DNA of 64,000 nucleotides from contig CAVYZH010000005.1 in NCBI GenBank assembly GCA_963772975.1, positions 62,001 through 126,000 of the forward strand. The letters are read 5' to 3'. The DNA comes from AC-32 sp963772975 (lineage in GTDB: Bacteria > Actinomycetota > Thermoleophilia > Gaiellales > Gaiellaceae). The notes under the pieces were generated by a model. The model ran no database searches and was not told the DNA's origin. It saw only the letters and a program-made list of their open reading frames with translations. Shown in pieces: positions 58,053 through 64,000 of the stretch (the first letter of the stretch is position 1; every line of letters starts with the position of its first letter). Position numbers and translations under genes: made by a program.

Positions 58053-58742
58053 CGCGTCGAGCGCCCGGTTCAGGAGCACGCGCAGCCACCAGTCTCGGTT
58101 GAAGAACAGCAGCAGTCCGAGCACGACCAGCGTGCCGCCGCTCAGGTAGCGGATCCAGTCGTAGTGGTCGCGCACCCAGCGGAAGGCGGACATCGCGTGC
58201 GTGAAGGCGATCCCGATCGCCACGAACGCGACCGTGATCCCGAACGAGTACGCGGCGAGCAGGATGCAGCCGCGCACGACCGTGCGCGAGTCGGCCGCCA
58301 GCGCCAGGATCGCGCCCAGCAGAATGCCCACGCACGGCGCCGCGCAGACCGCAAACGCCGCGCCGAGCAGCGCGCGCGAGCCGCTCGCCCGCGCCCGGGT
58401 CAGCGCGCCGGGCGCGAGCACGCGCTCCGGCCACGGCAAAAGGCCCATGAAGGCGAGCCCGAGCACGACCAGCACGAAGCCGGCGATCTTCGTTCGGGTC
58501 TCCTGGTCGACCCAGCCGCCGAGCGCCGCCGCTCCCGCGCCGAGCACGACGAAAACGACCGTGAAGCCGAGCGCGAACGGGATGCTCGCGGCGACCACCC
58601 GCCGGGCGATCCCACGCTCGCCGAGCCGGTCGACCTCGACCGCTGTGATCGCCGACAGGTAGCCGGGGACGAGCGGCAGCACACAGGGGAACGCGATCGA
58701 GACGAGGCCCGCGGCGAAGGCCGCCGCGATCCTCTCAGCCAT
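58029..58742 (-). CDS. ccdA: Cytochrome c biogenesis thiol transporter CcdA
   Basis: A 237-residue, six-helix protein from ATG 58742. The two redox Cys are in the usual places: FPCVLPLVPGYLSAI in the first helix and APCVGILLGAILALA in the fourth, each preceded by Pro or Ala as in CcdA/DsbD. It carries reducing equivalents across the membrane to TlpA/CcmG. The start overlaps the ccmH stop by 8 nt, so the three genes to 59729 form one operon. Confidence 0.94.
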   Translation of the reverse strand: MAERIAAAFAAGLVSIAFPCVLPLVPGYLSAITAVEVDRLGERGIARRVVAASIPFALGFTVVFVVLGAGAAALGGWVDQETRTKIAGFVLVVLGLAFMGLLPWPERVLAPGALTRARASGSRALLGAAFAVCAAPCVGILLGAILALAADSRTVVRGCILLAAYSFGITVAFVAIGIAFTHAMSAFRWVRDHYDWIRYLSGGTLVVLGLLLFFNRDWWLRVLLNRALDALGLGGQL

Positions 58743-59202
58743 CGAAGCGGGCCAGCTCCTCGTCGAGCCGGCGCTCCTCGTCCGGCCCGAGCGGATGCCC
58801 GTTGAGCGACCAGCGCTGCGGCGCCGGCTCCGGCTCGCGCTCGCGCGTCCAGCGCCAAGCGAGCACGCCCAGCACCGCCGCCCCACCGAGCACGCCGACG
58901 ATCGGCAGCAGCCAGGCGAGCAGGTCGAACCCGTGCCGCGGGGGCGCCGCCAGAATCCGGGTGCCCCACTGTTCGACGAGCTCGTCCTTGATCTGGCTGC
59001 GGGTTGCGCCCTGGCCGATGCGGAGGGTGACGTACGCCTTGATCCGCTGGGCCGCCGGCGAGTCGGACTGCGCCAGCGTCTCGCCCTCGCAGATCGGGCA
59101 CATCAGCTGGCCCTCCAGCTCGGGCAGTGTCGGGCGCTGCTCGCTCGCCGCGGCCGGCGCGGCCAGCACCAGCCCCACGAGCGCGAGCGCGAGTAACCTC
59201 AC
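58735..59202 (-). CDS. ccmH: Cytochrome c maturation protein CcmH
   Basis: A 155-residue protein with signal peptide (RLLALALVGLVLAAPAAAS). The CcmH motif LEGQLMCPICEGETLAQSDS holds the redox Cys pair, followed by the three-helix bundle (AYVTLRIGQGATRSQIKDEL, VEQWGTRILAAPPRHGFDLL). A membrane anchor (LLPIVGVLGGAAVLGVLAW) and a short cytosolic tail close it. It reduces or presents apocytochrome c for heme attachment. The start overlaps the tlpA stop by 4 nt. Confidence 0.94.
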   Translation of the reverse strand: MRLLALALVGLVLAAPAAASEQRPTLPELEGQLMCPICEGETLAQSDSPAAQRIKAYVTLRIGQGATRSQIKDELVEQWGTRILAAPPRHGFDLLAWLLPIVGVLGGAAVLGVLAWRWTREREPEPAPQRWSLNGHPLGPDEERRLDEELARFDG

Positions 59203-59729
59203 GACTTCAGCGCCCGCTCGACACCGTCGCGGATGTCGGCGGCCTTCACCTCACCCGGAACGTGGACGACGACCTTGCCGGTCCGGTCGAGGAAGAACGT
59301 CTCGGGCAGGCCGGTCAGCCCGTACTTGGGCGAGGTGACGTTGTGGTTGTCGTGCACGAGCTGGTAGTCGAGGCCGTACTTGCGGGCGAACTTGCGCGCG
59401 TCGCCGGCGAAGTCGTTTACGTCCACGCCAAGCACGACCACACGCCCTGGCCAGCGCTTGGCGGCGGCCGACAGCGTGGGCGCCTCCTGCTTGCACGGGT
59501 AGCACCAGGAGGCCCAGAAGTTGAGCACGACGACCTTCCCGCGTAGCGAGGCCAGCTGCAGCGTCCCGGGCTCGCCGATCCGCTTGAGCGTGAAGTTCGG
59601 CGCGGCCTTGCCGACGGCCGCCTCCTTGCCGCTGCCCTTGGCGAGCTTCCAGACGAGCAGCGCGAGCAGCAGGACGACGAGCCCGACCGCCAGTGCCTGC
59701 GCGCCGAGCTTCAGCCGAGCGGCGGTCAT
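59199..59729 (-). CDS. ccmG: Thioredoxin-like protein TlpA/CcmG
   Basis: A 176-residue membrane-anchored thioredoxin-fold protein: anchor ALAVGLVVLLLALLVWKLAK, active site LNFWASWCYPCKQEAPTL, and the cis-Pro in LTGLPETFFLDRTGKVV. It receives electrons from CcdA and reduces apocytochrome c, outside the membrane. ATG 59729 overlaps a TGA of an open frame upstream. No ccmE, ccmF, ccmC or resB gene is seen in the window, so the system continues elsewhere or this set serves another purpose. Confidence 0.93.
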   Translation of the reverse strand: MTAARLKLGAQALAVGLVVLLLALLVWKLAKGSGKEAAVGKAAPNFTLKRIGEPGTLQLASLRGKVVVLNFWASWCYPCKQEAPTLSAAAKRWPGRVVVLGVDVNDFAGDARKFARKYGLDYQLVHDNHNVTSPKYGLTGLPETFFLDRTGKVVVHVPGEVKAADIRDGVERALKS

Positions 59730-59892
59730 CGGTGCTTCTTCCAGTGATGGTGCCGCGGCTCTCGATCGCTGACACCAAGCCAGAGGGCGATCTCGGCCGC
59801 CGCCCAGGCTGGTTGCCTGGGCAAGGGCGAGGGCGGTCTCTGGCGCAGTGTGTCGGCGGGCGAGAGACCGGCGTCCATTGCTGGGAGAAGCA

Positions 59893-60879
59893 CTACGCGG
59901 CGACGATGAAGACCGGGGTGCCGACGGTCACGTGGTTGAAGAGCCACTCTGCGTCGGGAATGTGCATGCGGATGCAGCCATGCGACGCCGAGTAGCCGAT
60001 CGAGGTGTCGTCCGGCGTTCCGTGAATGCCGACACCGCTCGCCGACAGGCCCATCCAGCGCGTGCCGAGCGGGTTGCCAGGCCCCGGCGGGACCGGCTTC
60101 TCGCCCTTGGCCCACGGCGAGTTCGGCGGATACCACCACGGGTTCCGCCACCTGACGACGATGTGCCAGCTTCCGAGCGGGGTCGGGTAGGCCGACTGGC
60201 CGGTGGCGACGCCGAAGCCGCGCTGGAAGCGCATGCCCTTGTAGAGGTAGAGCCGGTTCGAGCCGCGGCGGATGACGATCACCGAGCCGAACGAACCGCG
60301 GGTCACGGACGGCTTCAGCTCGTTGAACTGGAGCGCGACCTCGGGCCGCGTGTTCGTCACCAGCGCCGTGAAGATCCCGTTCATCGCCCGCACCTGGCGC
60401 AGCGTGCGGCCGGCCTGCTCCTTCGTGATCACGGGCCGCAGGTTGCGCAGCAGCAGCTGCGAGTCGACCGGCTCACGGTCGAAGCGCTTGGCGACGGTGT
60501 CGAGATAGCGCTGGGTGCCTTTGCGGCTCAGGATCACACGCAGCTTGAGCGCCGTGCCCGCTGGGACGGTCAGCGCCCGGTTGACCGAGGCCCGCACGTA
60601 GGCCATCGCGCCGATGCGCGCGGGTTCGATGGCCAGTCGGTGGCGGGGGACGACGAGCGTCACCGGCCGCGCGAACGAGTCCCTCACCGCCGCGAAAGCT
60701 TCGTCGGCGGTCAGGTCGCCGACGTCGATGCCCGAAATCGTCACGCCGCTCGCAATCGTGGCCGGCGCGGTCGTGGTCGTCGTGCCGGTCGTCGTCGTGG
60801 CCGCGACCACGCCCGCCGACAGGCCGCCGGCGGCAGCCAGGCCGAGCACGAACAGCAGGAGCAGACCAACCCGTTTCAT
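59893..60879 (-). CDS. L,D-transpeptidase (YkuD domain), exported
   Basis: A 328-residue exported protein with a signal peptide (KRVGLLLLFVLGLAAAGGLS), a Thr-rich linker (ATTTTGTTTTTAPATIASGV), a peptidoglycan-binding-like domain (GVTISGIDVGDLTADEAFAA ... PVTLVVPRHRLAIEPARIG), and the YkuD catalytic domain: VIVIRRGSNRLYLYKGMRF, GIHGTPDDTSIGYSASHGCI with the catalytic His and Cys (SHGCIRM). It makes 3-3 cross-links in peptidoglycan or anchors proteins. ATG 60879 lies 12 nt after the GDPD stop. Confidence 0.93.
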   Translation of the reverse strand: MKRVGLLLLFVLGLAAAGGLSAGVVAATTTTGTTTTTAPATIASGVTISGIDVGDLTADEAFAAVRDSFARPVTLVVPRHRLAIEPARIGAMAYVRASVNRALTVPAGTALKLRVILSRKGTQRYLDTVAKRFDREPVDSQLLLRNLRPVITKEQAGRTLRQVRAMNGIFTALVTNTRPEVALQFNELKPSVTRGSFGSVIVIRRGSNRLYLYKGMRFQRGFGVATGQSAYPTPLGSWHIVVRWRNPWWYPPNSPWAKGEKPVPPGPGNPLGTRWMGLSASGVGIHGTPDDTSIGYSASHGCIRMHIPDAEWLFNHVTVGTPVFIVAA

Positions 60880-60891
60880 CCGGCGGAAAGT

Positions 60892-61593
60892 CTAGTCACC
60901 AAAGATCCGCGGATCGTTCGTGATCACGCCGTCGACGCCAATCTCGTCCAGCCAGGGAAGCAGCGCCGCGTCGTCCACCGTCCAGACGAGCACCGGCGCG
61001 CCGAGCGCGTGAGAGCGGGCCACGGCCGCCTCGCTGACCACCTCCCAGTAGAGCACGGCTGCCGTTGCCTTCGAGCGTGCGAGCAGCGAGCCGATGTACC
61101 GCGGCAGTCCCCGCCGCAGGACACGAACGATCGCCCGGGCAGGCGGTTGGAAGACCGGCCGCTTCGTCAGCCCCATGCGGTCCTGTGGATAGGTCCGGCC
61201 CAGTCGCACGGCCGGCTCCACCAGGTGCAGCGCGCTCAGCGTCGGGCGGCGGAACGAGCTGATGATCGTCCGCTCCACGAGCCCGTGCCGCCGTAGTGCC
61301 TCGGCCACCGGCTGCTCCGCGCCCTGCGCCTTCAGGTCGAGGTGGATGCCCACGCCCGCCGCACCCAACAGTTCCAGCACGTCGTCGAGGGTCGGCAGTC
61401 CGTCTGCCGAGACGGGACGGTCGTGGGCGACCACCAACGCCTCGCCGAGAGCGTGGACGTCGAACTCGACCAGGTCGCAGCCGAGCACGACCGCGAGCCC
61501 GATCGCTTCGAGCGAGTTCTCGGGCGCGAGCGCGGCGGCGCCGCGATGGCCGATCCGCAGAGGCCGGCCGTCGCGCCTGGCGAGCTCAATCAC
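60892..61593 (-). CDS. Glycerophosphodiester phosphodiesterase family protein
   Basis: A 233-residue TIM-barrel enzyme: RIGHRGAAALAPENSLEAIG (catalytic His), DLVEFDVHALGEALVVAHDR (metal Glu/Asp and second catalytic His), IHLDLKAQG, TIISSFRRPTLSAL and VWTVDDAALLPWLDEIGVDG. It hydrolyses glycerophosphodiesters to glycerol-3-phosphate plus alcohol; no signal peptide is seen, so it acts in the cytosol. GTG 61593 overlaps the phosphatase stop by 4 nt (GTGA). Confidence 0.93.
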   Translation of the reverse strand: MIELARRDGRPLRIGHRGAAALAPENSLEAIGLAVVLGCDLVEFDVHALGEALVVAHDRPVSADGLPTLDDVLELLGAAGVGIHLDLKAQGAEQPVAEALRRHGLVERTIISSFRRPTLSALHLVEPAVRLGRTYPQDRMGLTKRPVFQPPARAIVRVLRRGLPRYIGSLLARSKATAAVLYWEVVSEAAVARSHALGAPVLVWTVDDAALLPWLDEIGVDGVITNDPRIFGD

Positions 61594-64000
61594 GTGCGCT
61601 TGAGGACGACGACGGCGCAGTCGTCCGCCAGCTCGCCGCCGAAGGCACGGCAGTCCTCGACGAGCGCCACCGCCAGCTCCTCGGCGGGCAGCGAGGCGTG
61701 CTTAGCGAGCGAGGCGTCGAGCCGCTCCTCGCCGTACAGCTCGCCCTCGCGGCGGGCCTCGAGCAAGCCGTCCGTGAAGAGCACCGCGGCATCGCCCGGC
61801 GCCAGCGTCACGCGCTCGGCCTCGTAGGCCTGGCCGCCCTCGATCCCGAGCGCGAGCCCGTGCAGGCTCAGCGGCTCCACGGCGCCGGCGCGCACGATCC
61901 GGGGCGAGGGATGGCCCGCGCTCGCACAGGCAAGCTCGCCCGCGCGACCGTCGGCGGTCACGTAGAGCATCGTGATGAACTTCCCGTCGCCGATCTCTTC
62001 GAGCACGATCTCGTTCGCGGCGGCGAGGAACTCGGACGGCTCGGGGTGCTCGCGCGCAAGCGAGCGGAAGACGAACTTCGCCATCGCCATGTCCGCGGCC
62101 GCGTCGATCCCGTGGCCGGTGACGTCGCCGAGCACGACCGCGAGCCGCCCGTCCGCAAGCTCGAGGAAGTCGTAGACGTCGCCGCCGACCTCCATCCGCG
62201 CCGAGGAGGCGTAGACGGCCCCGACGTCGAGCCCGTCGGCCTGCGGCTGCTCGCGCGGCAGCAGCGAGCGTTGCATCGAGTCGGCGAATTGCTTCTGCTG
62301 CTGGTAGAGCCGCGCGTTGTCGAGCGCGAGCGCGGCCTGGCCGGCGATCGAGGAGGCGGCCTCGAGCGTCGCGCCGTCGATCGGGCGGTCCGGGTCGAGT
62401 GAGACCAGCGTCAGCGTCCCGAGGATCTCGGCCTGCGTGGCGAGCGGGATCACCGCCGCCGTAGAGCCCTTCTCCAGGAACGGCACGAGCGGCTCGTGCG
62501 CCGGGCCGAGCGACGCGGCACTACGCGGGTCAAGCAGGATCGCCCGCCCACTGCGGAAGACGTTCGGCCGCACCGGCGAGAGCGGCTGGGGCAAGGAGAG
62601 GATCGCCTTCAGCGGCTCGGCCAGTCGCTCCTCGCGCACGTGCATCGCCACTGGCTCGAGAACCGCGCCCCGCTCGTCGGGCATGCGCAGCGAGGCGGCG
62701 TCAACCTCGAGCGTCTCCACGATCGTGCGCGTGACCGCCTCCAGGGTCAGGTCGAGCGACAGGCTCTCCGAGAAGGCGCGCGAGATCTCGTACAACGCCT
62801 GCAGGCGCCGCGATGCCTCACGCTCGGCGTCGAGTGCGACTTTGCGCTCCTCGTCCGCGAGCTTCGTCTCTTCGTGCAGCCGCGCGTTCTGGACGGCGAC
62901 CGCGAGCTGGGCCGCGAGCGCGCGCAGGAGCTGTTCCTCGTTCTCGGTCAGCTCCCGGCCCGCCGCGGGGTAGACCGCGAGCAGGCCGATCAGGTCGTCC
63001 CGGACTCGCAGCGGGACCGCGATCGCGGCCTCGAGCCCCAGCTCCTCGAGCACGTCGAGCACGCCGCTCAGGCGTGGGTCGCTCGCCGCGTACGGGATGC
63101 AGAGCAGGCCGCGGCCGCGTGACGGCCCGAGCAGGAGCTCGAGCAGGCGCTCGGCGACGCGCGCGTGTGGGCCGGTCAGCTCGCGCTCGGCCGCCGGCTC
63201 GAGCCGCCCGGGCTCGGAGCTGAGGTAAACCGCGAGCCGCTTCGCCTCGAGCAAGCCGGAGACGTGCTCGATCGCCGTGTCGAGGGTGTGAGCGAGCGAG
63301 AGCTGCGAGATCGCCTGGCCGACGATCGTCAGCAGCGCGCGCGCGCGCTCGAGCTCGACCGAGAGCGTCTGCCGCCGTTCGCCGGCGCGCAACGCGTGGG
63401 CCGCGCGGACGGCGAAGATGCCGAGCCGGTCGAGCAGCGGATCGCTCGGGTGTGGCTCTTCGGCGAGCAGCAGCTGCAGCGCGCCCTGTGGCGGCTCGCC
63501 GAGCTGCAGCGTCACCACGGCGCCGCCTTCCTCCAGCGACTCGACCGCGAGCGAGCCGGGTACGTCGCGCGCGCGGCCGACGGCTTCGAGCGCCACTGCG
63601 GCCGGGAGGGTCGTGCCCGAGAGCGCGGCCAGCACCGGCCCCTGCTGCTCGTAGCGCCAGACAACGCAGGCGCTCGCGCCGGTCGCCTCGGCTGCGAGCG
63701 TCGCCACCTGGTCGGCCGCGCGGGCCTCGTCGGAGCCGGCAGCCAGCGCGTCGCCGGCAAGGCCGAGCAGGTCGGGCGCAGCGGTGGCCGCCCCGCCCCC
63801 GTCGCCGAAAGCCCGCCGAGCCAGCGCGACCTCGTCCGCAGCCGCCAGCGCCAGCGTGCGCTCACGCCCGTCGAACTCGCCCCGGCGGCGGAGCAGCTCC
63901 AGCGTCCCGACGACCGCGTTGCCCTCGCGAACCGGAAGCTGCAGCACCCCGCTCGCGCCGAGCTGCTCGGCGGCCTGCAGCAACACCAGGGGCAACCTGT
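61590..64000 (-). CDS. Multi-GAF SpoIIE-type PP2C phosphatase, 5' end outside the window
   Basis: At least 800 residues; the frame is still open at 64000, so the TTG at 63995 inside a GAF domain is not the true start. GAF-like domains repeat (LQLPVREGNAVVGTLELLRR; IPYAASDPRLSGVLDVLEEL, IAVPLRVRDDLIGLLAVYPA; AVIPLATQAEILGTLTLVSL), with coiled-coil linkers. The C-terminal PP2C domain has MEVGGDVYDFLELADGRLAV, VLGDVTGHGIDAAADMAMAK and AVLFTDGLLEARR with metal Asp residues intact. Such proteins dephosphorylate anti-sigma-factor antagonists in response to a ligand. It heads a three-gene unit with GDPD and transpeptidase. Confidence 0.92.
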   Translation of the reverse strand, partial: RLPLVLLQAAEQLGASGVLQLPVREGNAVVGTLELLRRRGEFDGRERTLALAAADEVALARRAFGDGGGAATAAPDLLGLAGDALAAGSDEARAADQVATLAAEATGASACVVWRYEQQGPVLAALSGTTLPAAVALEAVGRARDVPGSLAVESLEEGGAVVTLQLGEPPQGALQLLLAEEPHPSDPLLDRLGIFAVRAAHALRAGERRQTLSVELERARALLTIVGQAISQLSLAHTLDTAIEHVSGLLEAKRLAVYLSSEPGRLEPAAERELTGPHARVAERLLELLLGPSRGRGLLCIPYAASDPRLSGVLDVLEELGLEAAIAVPLRVRDDLIGLLAVYPAAGRELTENEEQLLRALAAQLAVAVQNARLHEETKLADEERKVALDAEREASRRLQALYEISRAFSESLSLDLTLEAVTRTIVETLEVDAASLRMPDERGAVLEPVAMHVREERLAEPLKAILSLPQPLSPVRPNVFRSGRAILLDPRSAASLGPAHEPLVPFLEKGSTAAVIPLATQAEILGTLTLVSLDPDRPIDGATLEAASSIAGQAALALDNARLYQQQKQFADSMQRSLLPREQPQADGLDVGAVYASSARMEVGGDVYDFLELADGRLAVVLGDVTGHGIDAAADMAMAKFVFRSLAREHPEPSEFLAAANEIVLEEIGDGKFITMLYVTADGRAGELACASAGHPSPRIVRAGAVEPLSLHGLALGIEGGQAYEAERVTLAPGDAAVLFTDGLLEARREGELYGEERLDASLAKHASLPAEELAVALVEDCRAFGGELADDCAVVVLKRT

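Noticed and set aside
1..64000. tRNA, rRNA, CRISPR array, insertion sequence or prophage genes
   Set aside because: I looked for T-loop sequences, regular spaced repeats, transposase and integrase motifs and saw none.

Overview
This 64 kb window is GC-rich (about 70% by eye), densely coded, and uses many GTG and TTG starts. Class III cyclases, a SARP/BTAD regulator, an Lhr helicase, the CysO/CysM/Mec cysteine route and duplicated VOC proteins together point to a soil actinobacterium, most likely class Thermoleophilia. That placement is inferred from gene content; no rRNA or tRNA gene is visible to confirm it. At least seven genes carry one apparent single-base frameshift each (one carries two), including pstC in an otherwise intact operon, so the contig probably contains residual indel errors.

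Layout. 1-12.9 kb: a frameshifted secreted protein, Lhr helicase, DUF1028 protein, P-loop kinase, cyclase-STAND-TPR protein, GMC oxidoreductase, HhH-GPD protein and a secreted protein of unknown function. 12.9-17.1 kb: a minus-strand run of five overlapping genes (acyl-CoA dehydrogenase, two methyltransferases, a LigD-type polymerase/primase, a membrane-anchored unknown). 17.2-23.9 kb: a membrane adenylate cyclase, two related VOC proteins flanking a secreted cupin and a membrane-anchored SARP-like regulator with an outer beta-propeller, then an amidohydrolase.

24.0-35.7 kb is a phosphate/polyphosphate island: CHAD protein and SixA-like phosphatase facing a seven-gene minus-strand run pstC-pstA-pstB-phoU-pstS-ppk-ppx. 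A second pstS diverges from pstC across an intergenic tandem 11-bp repeat that looks like a PHO box, and a two-component pair follows. Together these genes would import phosphate, sense it, store it as polyphosphate and mobilise it.

35.7-40.7 kb is an arsenic cassette: arsR remnant, ACR3 efflux pump, two aquaporin-family channels, two LMWP-type arsenate reductases and a decayed arsM. Its left edge cuts into the end of the response-regulator gene, and it contains several recombination scars. 40.7-48.3 kb: HD-domain protein, HxlR regulator, M20 peptidase, principal sigma factor, TPR protein, then an activating enzyme-cysO-cysM-mec operon for sulfur-carrier-dependent cysteine synthesis, in which CysO has a 12-residue tail after its diglycine.

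48.4-64 kb: cupredoxin, CNNM/CorC protein, MBL hydrolase, a radical-SAM repair-type protein with a LexA-like box in its promoter, an SQR-like flavoprotein, a NarL-type two-component pair, flavin and VOC enzymes, ferredoxin, partial cytochrome c maturation genes (tlpA/ccmG, ccmH, ccdA), an L,D-transpeptidase, a GDPD and a GAF-SpoIIE phosphatase running off the right end.
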